NCBI GenBank assembly: GCA_030142905.1
Contig: JASJOG010000327.1
Location: forward strand, 176,501-240,500
Direction: 5' to 3'
Length of the DNA: 64,000 nt
Origin: Heliopora coerulea
Taxonomy: Eukaryota > Cnidaria > Anthozoa > Scleralcyonacea > Helioporidae
Below, in pieces: positions 32,437 through 44,419 of the stretch (the stretch's first letter is position 1; every line of letters starts with the position of its first letter). The notes under the pieces are model-generated. The model worked only from the letters and a program-made list of their open reading frames with translations. It made no database searches and was not told the origin of the DNA. Position numbers and translations under genes: made by a program.

Positions 32437-32603
32437 CCTCGAATCCTAACTCGAATCCTAATCTGAATCCTAACTCGAATCCTTACTCGAATCCCAACCT
32501 GAATCCTAACTCGAATCCTAACTCGAACCCTAACTCGAACCCTAACACGAACTCTAACTCGAACCCTAACCCGAATCCTAACTCGAATCCTAATTCGGGT
32601 TCT
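32437..32603. repeat. 12-bp minisatellite with telomere-like TTAGGG variants
   Basis: Tandem TCCTAACTCGAA/CCCTAACTCGAA units, about 13 copies. On the minus strand it reads TTCGAGTTAGGG, i.e. a TTAGGG-type hexamer alternating with TTCGAG. The Arg/Val-rich frame here is a repeat artefact. Confidence 0.9.
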
Positions 32604-35600
32604 TGCCGTCCTCACTTTTTCATGCAAACAAGGTTTGACTTGACTCGAGCTGGCGTTAAGTATCGGCAGTACGATAGTCTGGGTTAGTTTTCAATTTTTC
32701 GTGTCAAGCTTTAATTTCTGTTGTCCGTCTCATGCAAGCCTGGCAAGTTCGAGGACTCGCAAACAGAAACCTCCTTTTACGTCTGTGGTCAAGCGCAAAG
32801 ATCGAGTACTGGATTGTCTGCCTCAAAGACTACTGTTGGAAACTGTTATTATTTTAGCACATTAATTAATGGTAAATTTAGAATGAACATTTGGGATTAT
32901 TATTATTATTGGGAACATTATTATTGACAATTGATTAATTGACATTTATTAGCACGTGCGTAGTTTTTTAGTTAGTGTGTGGTGTTACCGTAGCGAAGTG
33001 CGGAGTTCGAGTTTGGTTGTGACGAAGAGACTTTTAAATATACATTTTTATTTCAGAGTTATAATGTTGTAACTCACAAGCGATTTGCTGCTTCAGTTTT
33101 ACGGTTAAAAGTGAAAAGGAAATGACATGGAGGGCAAATCCGCGAGTGCCAAGTACAAACGGAACCCATCAATTCAAAAAAAGTGTTAATATGCGGAAGA
33201 GGTTTTCATAGAACAGCCAAAACCCAATCTAACTTAGTTTTACGAAAAGACATAAAAGAGACCATTCCCTTATGTTTTGAAATGATCGACGCCTTGTGCA
33301 ATAGTTTTAGAATCAATCCCAGATTTCTCGTAAGAATCTTTGGATAGACCAACTTATGGCCTTATGTAATTAAAAACAAAGTGTTGCTTGACCTCAAAAG
33401 CTTCTCGGATAACGAAGTCAATTGAGATTCTGGGATCCCACGTCAGTAAGATATTTTTCTTGTTAGAGTAACAACAGACCAAACAGTAACAAAACCAAAA
33501 AGGAAAATGCAAAATGTAATAAATAAATCCTAAATTTCGCAAGTAAAACTTTAATCAAATCGGTATAATAAACTTTTGGTAACAGTTTCGGTGGTTTTTA
33601 TGCAGCTGGCACGTCACTTTCTTGTCAACTGTTGGAGATTCAAGAAAGATACATCATTATCCTTTGGTGTAGCGTTCCAATTCACTTAAATTCTCGAGAC
33701 TTTTCTTAGGGAATCGCCAATTCCGTTGGTTTCATCATAATGCTGGACGACGTTGATATACATCTTCTGAAAAAAGGAAGTTACTTTTGATTGAAATTGA
33801 TTGGAATTCGCCAAAGAAATTTCATGGGTCGGAAATTTCGCTTCGGTTGTCAAGTTGGAAGTAAAGTACTAGGACTTTTCTACGTCAAATACTAGTGATT
33901 TCCGTTAACTCCCACTGTTAATTTTCGGACGATTTTGATGGGCATGGACTTTCTTTGTGGCTAGGAACGATCTTTGTTTAACAAAAAATGATTGCAGGTG
34001 CTTACACATTCCTATAGCAACATAGTGAACGAAGGAAGAATGTGTCACTGATAGTATTGGATATATTTTAAACGATACGTAGTGTTTTACGCAAGTTAAA
34101 AAATTTATTAAAGAAATAATGTATTAATAAATGGTTTGTAATAAGTCCCTTGTGAGTTAAAATATAACGACATGGAGGGCTAGTTGATGTCAAATATTAT
34201 AACCGTTAATGAAATTCTTTGGTTAAAGTTCTAGCAACATGACTCCAATGGTGTGACTTGCAAACCACCTACTGATAACAAGTAATTTAAATCTGTGATT
34301 TATGAAGTCACGGTACAAAAATGACAAATACTTCTCTAACTTAAATTAATAAAATGGAAACACATAGCAAGTGCTGAGTAGTCCTTGAAAATATAGCAGA
34401 GGAATATGAAGCTCAATCAATAAGATCAATGTGTTTCGTTTTCGTGAAAATAATATTTCCCTCTATTTAAATAGGTGAAGTTTACTTGAGTGTATTTAAG
34501 CAGTTGAAACCCTTGGAAATTGTTTTTGATACTACGATCCACAGACAGTTGTCCATGATTAATGATCAGCGCACGATACAGCTGATATAGCAACAAGGTT
34601 GCTGTTTGGAAGGAGAGATGGAAATTACTTTAAATATAGAGATGATAAAAGAGTCCGGGGAGAACGAACGATTATAGATATTTAAACATACCTTAAACAG
34701 ATCTATTAAATAACGAATGAATTATGTTATCCTGAGCTTTATTTGTTCTGTAGCGAGTTCTTCGAACATCGCTGTTGCATCGATTTTATTTTTGGTTTGG
34801 CATCCTTTCAGCTGCAAGCTGCTTGCAGCTTTTATAAAAATTCTGTTCCACAGTTTGATGGTAAGAACCAATTAAAACAAGGGATTTCAATAACTTCTTA
34901 TTTACTTTGTGATTTATTCATGTCACATTTAGACAATAAACTGGACAAATTTTGATATCGCGATCGTAAACAGCACCTACGTTCAAGTAGTTAAATATTC
35001 ATTCACGCTCAGCTCGGTATGATTATAAAGACGTCTGTTTATAATTTGCTTTAGGTTGCCAAATAAAATTTCCTTTTAAAATCAGTTCCAATTTTTTAAC
35101 GGGTTAAAATTTTCTTCGCTTTACGAGAAACGTCCATTTTTTCTTGATAAGATAATTATGCTAAACATCTTACTTTAAACCAGATCACCTTAACTATTTC
35201 AGGTTTTAAAACACTCATATCTTAAGCGGATTGCTAAGGAAACACACTGTGCCTTGTCAGTTCTTATTCGTTTTTCATCTCACTGCCATGCAAGTAAGTC
35301 GAGTCACGCCATAATTAGTATTCTCGCCATCGATATTGCAAATCTAACATTTACGCCGACATTCGTAACCAAATATTATCTAAGGACAGAAGCTGCTTTC
35401 TGTAATCATGATTAAGCAGCTCTTTGCAACAGCTCTTTTACCACCAGCAGTAACTAAGTGTTTGTCGTTGGATATTGGTAATCACACTATTTGTGTATAG
35501 AACTTATAAATTAATTTGAGACTTTTTGTTTTAGTATATAAGATTATGTATATGAATACATTTAAGACTACTTTAACATAATATTTAAGATTTTGGTACA

Positions 35601-36655
35601 GTTGCTGTCAACAGAGTAAAATCGAGGATAGTTTTTAAAGATTTTTACTGATGTGGTACAAATTTAATTGGTACACTGAATAAGGCAATGATTGTTGAAT
35701 ATTTCAATCAATTCTGTTTTGTCTTTTGAAATTTTCTTTTTGTGCAACAGGTACTAAATTTATGGTGCTTGATTGTTTATGTAGGCTTGGAGAAACTTGT
35801 CCATCTATTAACAGACGAGCAAATGTAGCCGGGATGAATGCAATGTTTGAAAAGAATTTGTTGAAAAAATTTACAGAATACATTTAGAATGGATTAATGA
35901 CTGTCCACTCATCTATTCTTTATAACCTTCGACAATAAGACAGTCATGGTTACAAACTATTTGCTTAAAATTAACCTTCATATTAATGACTAGGTAGTTA
36001 AATTTGTGTCTATTACCCCATTATGATAGTACGATATTAGTTTTACGTAATCTAATGAATCGTTTTATGATTAAAAATTATTATCATGTGCACTAACATG
36101 CGCAAGTCATGTAATTGTCTTCAAATTGTTGATTTTCTTAATATTTCTTCTACCATTCTTGGAGTAATTTAACTTCATACCATGGTTCTAATGCAAGAAG
36201 CCGAACATAACTAAAAAAACCCAAGACAAAACAAAACAAAATAGACTCCACCAAAGAAACAACGGCTGTTGCTAGGGCTGTATAGGCAAATATTTTCTTA
36301 ACGAATGCAACGAACGTTTCTTCAATCTCTTACCAAGGTGAAATTCAAGCTTGATCAAGAAATAAAATTTAGAAATAATAAAGTTCTCTTAGACTTAATT
36401 ACATTTTCACAGAAAATTTTTCTGAGGAATATATAGAGCTTACTAAATTCAATAACATTTAAATTCTTGGCCCTTCACGTTATACAATTAAGTTGCAGAA
36501 ATGAATTCTTGGCGGCTTTCAATCTAATTGATCTTTGTCGGCTTTGCTTAGACCGGTGTTTGATCAGTTTAAAGTGTATCTGGAGGGAGGATAATGATCA
36601 AAAGAAGTTCTTTTACTTACTGTAGAAGAGTGCTTGAAGTTATAAAGACTGGGGT
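32604..36655. other. No gene recognised over 4 kb
   Basis: I searched this stretch by eye for the missing last kinase exon of the middle RTK locus (expected to encode an M-x-x-C-W...RP block on the minus strand) and did not find it. Only an old repeat match (34170-34260 to 1683-1800) was noted. Confidence 0.4.
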
Positions 36656-36756
36656 TTACTCCTTTGCCATATTTTATACCATATTGTATATGTTTGATGC
36701 ATATCTACCGAAACTGGTTGGAGAGAGCTACGCGTCTCGAATTCCTGACAGGGATG

Positions 36757-36875
36757 TTTAACCCTTTATGGAACAAGGGTACACTTTATAATTTTACTCT
36801 GGTTAACGCCAAACGATTTTGCTCGTCAAGCGGATCAGCTCCGCACCTTAATCAGTTAAGAAGCATTTGTCTTTG
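36757..36875 (-). repeat. GACGAGTAAAAT-family repeat, minus orientation
   Basis: TTTAACCCTTTATGG, ATTTTACTCTGGTTAACGCC, AAACGATTTTGCTCGTCAAG, GTTAAGAAG. Reverse complement of the unit at 20328-20430. Confidence 0.65.
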
Positions 36876-37439
36876 ATATGCCAGACCAATCTGATCTGTT
36901 TTCAATAATTTTTTTTGCTGAAGTGCATCTCTGTGGGTACATATTTTGCACCTTACCAGTCCACCGTTACCCATTGTGCATCTATCATACCTGCTGTTGA
37001 TCCGCAAGTAGTTCTGTCAGTTGGTCAAGCAAGTTGGCCTGTCTTGCTGATTTGCCTGTCAACACTTTAACATCATGTCATATCTAAGAAATTGTTTCAA
37101 AACAACTCGATTAAAAATATCATTTGAAGTTTAGAGCGAGTATGCTTTAGTGCCCAGGTATTTTACCGTTTTATGGACATCCGTGTACAAACCGACTGGA
37201 TTAGGTTAACTATTAAGTAATTACTTGACATTGGTTTACGACTGTGTCACTTCTCTTTTGTTCTGCAGGTTTTTTTTTAACTTAATCGGTTTAAAAAATG
37301 ATGCTGTCCTTCGAAATGCTCAAGAAATATTTGTGTTAGTCTATGATCGACTGGAACTCCATACCACACCTAGATTCGTCAAACCTGGACAGCAAAACCT
37401 AGGTACTGAATGCTTTACCTCTATATAACATACAACGTA

Positions 37440-37620
37440 TCCCGAAGAGTAACATCATCTTGAAAACTCAAGATATGAGTGAATAACAAGACGAAATTTT
37501 GGTTGAAACTGTGATATTTCGACTTTATTTCAAAGTGATCCTCAGGCAGAATTCTGTCTTCTTATTCTTCGGAATGTGTCTTATCTTATATTTTTTTAAA
37601 GTTGTCGGCTGGATATGATC
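37440..37620. repeat. Single arm related to the 23255-23460 palindrome
   Basis: ATCATCTTGAAAACTCAAGAT, AACAAGACGAAATTTTGGTT, GTGATATTTCGACTTTATTT and TTTTTTTAAAGTTGTCGGCT match blocks at 23262-23345 and 23455-23485. Minus strand 37545-37517 gives CTGAGGA, extra T, CACTTT, loop GAAAT, AAAGTC, GAAAT: the hairpin motif with a mismatched closing pair. Confidence 0.6.
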
Positions 37621-37718
37621 TTTTTTACCTCTATATGTCTCACTGTATTTAACGTTCCCCAAAGTCAGAACTAGGAAGTATTTGTTTTGTGAATAGATGA
37701 ATAAATAAAAATACTTAC

Positions 37719-37815
37719 AATTCTTTAGAACATTGAGGAGGTCTTTCCATTCGATCACCCGATGCCAAATAATTCAATACGTCATAGGGAGAAATTTCTG
37801 GGTAAGGTTCTTCGC
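37719..37815 (-). CDS. RTK C-lobe exon (GEEPY) of middle locus
   Basis: 97 bp, acceptor CTTACTTTAG, donor TT|GTAAGT. Encodes EEPYPEISPYDVLNYL and GDRMERPPQCSKEL, the conserved RTK segment after the F helix (G-x-x-P-Y ... G-x-R-M-x-x-P). The same length and phases as the right-hand gene's exon 63062-63158, with 'ISPYD' shared. Phase 2 donor; the expected next exon was not found. Confidence 0.85.
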
Positions 37816-37940
37816 CTAAAGTAAGGTCAAAAGATTAACTTCGAGACTTTTCTTCCAAAATATGAAGTTCCGCAGAATCAAAATTTGGTCCAGTTTCTCG
37901 AAATTCTTTGTGCAAATTAAAAGCAATATACAAACTTTAC

Positions 37941-37981
37941 CAAGGGTGGTAATTTCCCACAGTAGAACACCAAATGCCCAT
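37941..37981 (-). CDS. RTK F-helix exon of middle locus
   Basis: 41-bp exon between TTTTTGTAG and CTTG|GTAAAG. Joined to the previous exon's GACAT it reads DIWAFGVLLWEITTLG, the S-D-(V/I)-W-(S/A)-F-G-V-x-L-W-E block. Phase 2 in, phase 1 out, matching both neighbours. Confidence 0.85.
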
Positions 37982-38789
37982 CTACAAAAAGAAATCATAA
38001 AGAAAGGCAGCTTAACATATCGTGTGCAAAAAAAGAGAAACAATGCGGATGTTTAGTCCAAAAGCGGTTTAGCTTGCATCGTATAGTTTGCGTGGGTTAG
38101 TGCATTTCCATGACCAAACGAGGCGGGAGCACATTCACTGGTCGCGAATCCAGGCACTGACAGGTGCGTTCTCACATTGCAATTAATGTATTTTCTATTT
38201 TATATTGTCTGATGTCTAACTGTCGGTCCGACTTATTATCCACAAGCATGAAATCAATTCAAACGAGTTCTATGAATACTCCTGGCGAGATCTGGAATAA
38301 CGTTCCTGTTATAGAAATAATTATTTAATACATGTACATTATGATGATAAGTCACTTAGGTTAATCATAGCTGGTAAACCTACTTTACTGTAAGTCCCTG
38401 AGGCTCGTTTCATTAGTTCCTTGACGTGTTTGATTCTCATTTTGATTGCTTAGTGTGGGACAAGTAACCATAAAAACAACTTTATCTCCTTATTTTTGAT
38501 TTGTGAGAGTTTGATAACTGTTTGAAAATTCCGGTATTGAGGAATTTATTTGAGAAATGTGGTAAGCAGCCACATAAACGCTATGTCCAGTCAAGTACAT
38601 ATCGACCACTTATTTTCGTTTTGATAGTTTTCATATTAAATTTTATTAACTCGCGCTATTCCAATCTTTCCAAGTTGTATGAATCATTGTGTGCTATTGC
38701 TTCAATTCGTACTTACTGCCGTTTAATCTCTTTGAATTCACTAACAATTAGGACAACATAAATTCTGGCATGCTTTCCAATTGCTGTTT

Positions 38790-39020
38790 CACACCCGATC
38801 GGGGTACTGGTGGCACAGCTGTAGTGCACGTATCTCACCACTGTGACCAGGGTTTGATTCCGGCTCCGTGTAGTTACCTGATTGAAGTTACCTTGGTTAC
38901 ATGTGAGAAATATGTTGTCCAGTTTGACTCTACCAAGAATCATAGGTTTTCTCCGGGTACTTCGGTTTCCTCCAGTAGAAACACTGAACCCATGAGAGAG
39001 AACAGCTTAGCTGCCTGATA
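38790..39020 (+). repeat. tRNA-derived SINE
   Basis: The head GGTGGCACAGCTGTAGTGCA, ACGTATCTCACC and GGGTTTGATTCCGGCTC has A- and B-box form. The body includes TTCTCCGGGTACTTCGGTTT then CCTCCAGTAG, a block also seen near 9040 and 12345. It lies in an intron of the middle RTK locus. Confidence 0.6.
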
Positions 39021-39186
39021 GAGTTATCCAATAAAAATAGACACTTTACGAATACATTAAATGCTAGTGGAAATCCCTATGTCTTGATTAAAGAATGTGA
39101 TGAACGTGATAAAGGCGCAGACCAGTCGTCGCGCTACGTAGGCGACTGTCCAGTGCGCAAAAGAGTTTTATGTCCTGTATACGTAC

Positions 39187-39257
39187 ATGTCACTCGATGT
39201 TCGAAATACACCATGTGTTAGGGATTCCAATGCCATCCACTTCACTGGAAGCATATT
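39187..39257 (-). CDS. RTK activation-segment exon of middle locus
   Basis: 71 bp, acceptor TTTTTCAG, donor GACAT|GTACGT. Encodes NMLPVKWMALESLTHGVFRT then SSD, i.e. the P-(V/I)-K/R-W-M-A-x-E block of tyrosine kinases that follows the activation loop. Joins in phase 0 to the HRD/DFG exon. Confidence 0.85.
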
Positions 39258-39892
39258 CTGAAAAAGACAAGATTTGAATTTGACTATTTGCATGTAAGCT
39301 TAATTCACTATACTCGAACAGGAGAATATTCACAGGTGTCAATATGTTGCTAGCGATATATTTTTTTGTTTCAAAACAAAGTTTAGTGATTTAAATCATT
39401 TTAAACTAAAAGCGATTTCAAGAGAAAATTTAATGTTTAAACATGCCTCTGTAAAAGTTTCATCTGTTTCTTCACTTCAGTTTCACCTGTTTAATGAAGA
39501 TGCACAAGGTTTTGATATTGATGTAATGGGATATTCCTTAGGTAATAAAAGGAAAATGTCTCTGGAATTTGATCGGCTGATTTCAGTGCCGTAAACAAAC
39601 AACAGTGCAAAAGGCTGTGAACACAGTTTAACATGCTTTAATCCACTATTCTGACTGGTTGGAAAACAATCTAAACCGGAAAAAGTCACGTTTAACCCGG
39701 GGTGGCACCAGGAATTCCTCGACGTCCTTGACAGGAGGGCCACACTAGAGGAGACAAGACCACGCCCCATTCACAATTTTCTTATTTGAAGATCGAAAAT
39801 GCCATGTTATTTTTAGGAAGAATTAACCGCAACAACTGACTAGAAACAGCATTTAATTTCGATTTATGACAAAGAATCTATTATGTTTCATG

Positions 39893-40170
39893 GCTAAATA
39901 AATAACTACAAAATAATGGTGACTCCGAAGATTGAAATATTATATTATTTTATTAATAAATAATTTTAATAAATAATAAATAATTTATAAGGAATAATAA
40001 ATAATTTTATTATCAGCGTTTCGCCTATCTTGCAGTCATTGATTCTTGTATTCGACTATCTTGTAGTCATTCATTCCTGATGATGACCACAAGATAGTTA
40101 CTACAAGACAGAAACGTTGAAAACAAAAATGATTTCAATCTTCTGAGTCACCATTGTTTTGTATTTAATC
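39893..40170. repeat. Palindrome related to the end of PLE D
   Basis: Left AAAATAATGGTGACTCCGAA with GATTGAAATATT, right GATTTCAATCTTCTGAGTCA with CCATTGTTTTGTATT. The interior has GCGTTTCGCCTATCTTGCAG on one side and CTGATGA, extra T, GACCACAAGATAGTTACTAC, AAGACAGAAACGTTG on the other (40077-40118). The sequence at 57568-57655 (CAACGGTAACTCCGAAAATC, CGACGTTTCGACTAGGC, GTCATCATCAGG) is the same family. Confidence 0.75.
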
Positions 40171-40422
40171 AAAATAGTCAGTGGTTATCGAAATTTCTAA
40201 ATTAATAATATTACTCATATTTCGAACAAGAATGTAAATGTGTTATCATCAGTGAGAATTCCCCAACAAAATGTTAATTTTCCCGACTGCTGTAGCTCCG
40301 TCTGTCCCACCTCTAGCGTCACCCCTGCGTTTCACAAGGACGTGACGAGGATTGCTTCGAAGGTAACCTAGAGGCAATATGTGCCACAAGTGTTATAAAA
40401 GTCGAAGTATCCTTTCTTTTCA

Positions 40423-40584
<162 letters not shown>

Positions 40585-40744
40585 TTAGATCTCAACAGGA
40601 TGTAATAAGATGACTAAATCAGGCTTAAGATACAAAATCTCAGAAGTTTTTTTGAACTTAGGTTAGTAAGACAAAGGTTAGTGTCCAAATTTTACGGAAT
40701 TCCGTTTCTATCAGTTAAGAGAGAATTTCATGGTTAACCTACAC

Positions 40745-40830
40745 TGCTAAAACTAGAAAAGTTGACTAGAGGAGGATTCGAGCTCACATCTTCGGGTTTC
40801 CAGAACCACTGCTCCTCCAGTTCTGCTATG
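40745..40830 (-). repeat. tRNA-like unit (SINE head)
   Basis: On the minus strand: TTGACTCCATAGCAGAACTG, GAGGAGCAGTGGTTC, GTGAGCTCGAATCCTCCTCT then AGTCAA. The ends (TTGACT/AGTCAA) pair, and a B-box-like GCTCGAATCC is present, but the anticodon arm is not standard. Confidence 0.45.
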
Positions 40831-41810
40831 GAGTCAACTGGGAACAGTATGCTCGATTCAATCAACTTTATCTGCTCGAGAGATTTTCGTGGGAACTTAA
40901 CGCTTATCCGTAGGGATGTGCAGATTTTCGATATTTTGAGGATGATTCTGAAAGGAAATTACTCTCTATCTCTTCTGGTAGTTCGATAGAAAATTTGTTC
41001 CCATGGTCCGTGAGCTTCTATAAACAGGTTATCTGCATCGCATCAAATTCATGTATGGTTGAAGAATATTCGAGCTCCCTTAATGTACAGTCCGTTGTCG
41101 AAATAAATGACACAAGCGTTAATCTAAGATATACGCTCCAAATGATGAAACAACAACCACTCGCGAAGCCAGGAATTTGAAATTGGGGAAAGGACAGCAG
41201 AAATTGGAGAAAAATCTATCGACATAACATTCGTAATGAACCGATAAATACAGTTAAGCAAAAATCAACCAGGACATTTCCCTGCATGATGGTAAAAGTA
41301 AAACTGTCAACGAAATTTGACAAAAGAATGAATAATTTTTACATAGGAAGGGCTGGCGAGTATTTTATAAGTTTCGAAAGCGATTTAGGGTAAAAGCAAG
41401 CCACTTCACATGACGTATGATATATTCCAACATATTCCCTTTTAGTTCAGATCTCACCACTATCACAACCACTTTGTCTTGAGGACTGACGTACCAGATA
41501 TTTTGGTACCTACGTATCATTTCATTTCGTCCGTAGAAACAGGATTTTGCGCGAACTTTTTCCAATGTACATCCTTCAAATATTTGAATTTAAAAGTCAA
41601 GTCTTATTTAGTAATTTTGCACCTAGATATTTCAAACACAAACTGAATCCGTATTGGACAAGCTCAATGTACGTCAAATATGGTGGATGTACTGACAGGT
41701 CTGCTCTGAAGGAAAGTGTGTGTGTGTGGGGGGGGAGGGTAGCTGTCCCCCTCCCCCTCCCCTCCCTACGCTATCGACTAAAACAGAAATATTTCTATCA
41801 TCAATTTTTC

Positions 41811-42019
41811 CTGATGCGAAGCCAGATGCTTCATCCCATTTGCAACCTCAGCGGCAAGCTTCAACAATATTCGATGTGACAATGTAGAAATGATATTGAT
41901 ATAAGATTCAGAAAAATTTTCATAAAAACGCTCGATGCGGCTCTTTCGAAGAATTTTTCTCAGATTTCCACGACTGCAATACTCAGTGATAACGAGAATT
42001 GGTTCTACCAAACAGAGTT
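41811..42019 (-). pseudogene. RTK hinge to alpha-E exon of middle locus, splice donor lost
   Basis: About 209 bp from an acceptor at CCTAATTTAG. Encodes LCLVEPILVITEYCSRGNLR (gatekeeper/hinge, V-x-E-Y-x-x-x-G-N-L), KILRKSRIERFYENF and LLKLAAEVANGMKHLASHQ (alpha E). It should join directly to FVHRDL at the CAG ending at 41811. The bases after that CAG are GAAAAA where a GT donor is required, so a single T-to-A change at the +2 position would explain the loss. Confidence 0.8.
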
Positions 42020-42473
42020 CTAAATTAGGCGCGACGTGAATAACGGGATTAAGAATTAAGAAAAAGTTAAATTTATTTCCTGTCAACATTTTACAGATCA
42101 GAAAATATAATCCATCTTGGATTAGCATGTGTTGTTGACCTTGTTCTGCTATTCGTTTAATACTGAACGGGAGGATTAACTGACTGGAAGGTTGAGATTA
42201 GCTATATAATCCTCGAAAGCAACCAAGCATTAACTTAGTTTTGTTATGTCGCATTAAAGATCAGCTAAAAATTACGGCATCAGACTACAGAAAAGAGAAT
42301 GATTGTTTTCTTTGCATCTCTTCAAATCGAAACGTGAGCACTTTAAACTAGTGAAAAGTAAATGGTGATGTATATTCCAGATTAAACAGAAAAGACCAAT
42401 GCTGAGAGTGAGAGTCTTGATTCAAAACAATGCAAAAGTTTCCCTGTCAGACACTCATTCCCTTTGCTCACAG

Positions 42474-42826
42474 CAGCGTTTCTTAACCGGGGCGTTACTG
42501 CTCCCCCGTGTGCTTTCAGAGAACGTTGGGGAGCGATGGAAGCAAGGCAGCAGAGAAGGGGGCGTTAAGATGCAGTCTGTCATGCCCAGATCATTTTTAA
42601 GTGTCTGGTAGTCATTTAGAGTTAAAACCCAACACTGACAGACTACATGTAACTTGGCAATACTGAACCAAATAACTATATATTACAATTTTTCAGTTCG
42701 CTATTGATCTGGGATAGGGCACTGATGCGGCTACTGGACTGGGACTTCGTGTGCTCTGCAGTGAGAGGCAAGAGCAACCAGTTTGAGGCAGGCTGGCTTT
42801 CATCCAAAAAAGGCTGAGAACTACTG
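42474..42826. mobile_element. Diverged hAT-like non-autonomous element
   Basis: Left CAGCGTTTCTTAACC, right GGCTGAGAACTACTG (minus strand CAGTAGTTCTCAGCC), imperfect inverted ends. Flanking 8-mers GCTCACAG and AGTTACAG agree at 5 of 8 positions, compatible with an old target duplication. 353 bp, no transposase; lies in an intron of the middle RTK locus, between the P-loop and hinge exons, where the alpha-C exon is missing. Confidence 0.6.
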
Positions 42827-44044
42827 AGTTACAGTTTAACACCTTTCGTCTATGACGATCACTAGGAAACTTTGCCTTTTGATTTAAACTGTCGGCCAAA
42901 TGCCTGCTAAACGAGTATTGCGTCACAATTAGTAGAATTTTCAGGGTATTAGAGAAACTGACTTTTTCAACAAAGGCTTTCCAGCAGAATGAAGCAAGGA
43001 GCTAGATGAAAGCAACAGGCGTATATACGGTAAAAGGAGTGGGTCCGACGAAAAAAGACGATCAACCAAAATGCGCAGAAAGATAGGAAAATAGTCAATG
43101 AGATGCAGTAAGTCGTTGGAGAGTCAATCTCTATTTATATTAGCAATCAGTAAATAGAAAAGAAGTATAAACTGGCTATCAAGGGTGTGATGGAAAAAGG
43201 AGAATGCCCCACGGAATCATAGTGGGTGGGAGGAGGAATAAAGGAAAGCACAACGGGTAAAAGTAAGCAGCTAAATCTATATTCCTATCGGCCAGATCCG
43301 CCAATGCTAAATAACAACACTTAAGCTGCACGTTGTGCCATCCGAGCTGGCGGAATCTATGTGCCGAAGGTTTGGTTTTTCGCTTTACTGGTGTGTCTAC
43401 TGTACCATCTGCAGTCGGTGCTTCATGGACAAAAATCGAATACTTCATTCCCTGGTGGAAATCAAACTACTCATCAGAACATCACGGCTAGCCGATTTAA
43501 AAAAGATCGTCTTTTTTTAGTTCGCTCCCCGAACTTTAACAATTACCACGCACAAGGATATCATGTTCCCAAAAGTAAAGACAATATTTAACCATAAGCA
43601 GATTGCCATCAATGAGTACTTGATTCCCCTTTGAAACATCTTTTTAAATTCTCTTTAGGTCATTTTGTGTTGAAAATTGTTATGAAAAGGTATTATATGT
43701 TCATATCAAAGACACAAATATTAGGGATTATGTTGGTTTTCATGAACTCGGAGTTACTGTACAATCCATAAATGAATTTCTACTTTTTCTTGACAAAATT
43801 TAATTATGTTTTCGGGCATTTTAATTCGGTAGGAAGTCGATACTGGAATTTTTTCATAAAAAATTCAATAAGCATGGTTGAACAACAAGTCCTCATTGCT
43901 TTAATAGCATGATATTACCGTTTTTCACCTTTTATCCTCTAACATCCGACCAACTGCTAGAGTAAATATTAGTAATACGTATAAAGAATTTGGGTAATTC
44001 CTTGATGCTTTTGTTTGTATATCGAATTCAGTCTTTCATCTTAC

Positions 44045-44225
44045 CTTTAAGCATTTTAACAGCTACTGGAAGTTCGCCATTATCATTGGTCTTGTCTTTG
44101 TATAGTCCTTTTTTTTACCAAACCAAACTGTCCACCACCCAACTTTTTTTGGAAAATGACAAGATTATCCCTCCGTATCTCCCAGTCGTCGATGACACAA
44201 ATGTATGACAGGACATTTTCCCTTT
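44045..44225 (-). pseudogene. RTK P-loop exon of middle locus, frameshifted
   Basis: About 181 bp, acceptor TAACTTCAGAG (AG used in phase 1), donor AAAG|GTAAGA. Reads VIDDWEIRRDNLVIFQKKLG then GGQFGLVKK (the G-x-G-x-x-G nucleotide loop). The run at 44109-44116 has eight A on the minus strand and forces an early stop. With seven A the frame would continue to ELPVAVKMLK, which carries the catalytic Val-Ala-Val-Lys. Real lesion or homopolymer sequencing error. Confidence 0.8.
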
Positions 44226-44419
44226 CTCTGAAGTTACAACAAAATGAACTCTTATTATTATTAGCCGGGGGTTAATTTTTTTGCTCTTTTGGTTAGGGAT
44301 ATCATAACCAGATTGTATTATAACAGCAATTGATAATAAAGCATGAGATCTACGTAGCTAAGAAGGTAAGGGGTTTAAATTTATGAAAAATCTCGTCTCA
44401 TGAAAGAAATTATTTTATA

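Noticed and set aside
32298..32627. Arg/Val repeat protein
   Set aside because: Translation of the 12-bp minisatellite.
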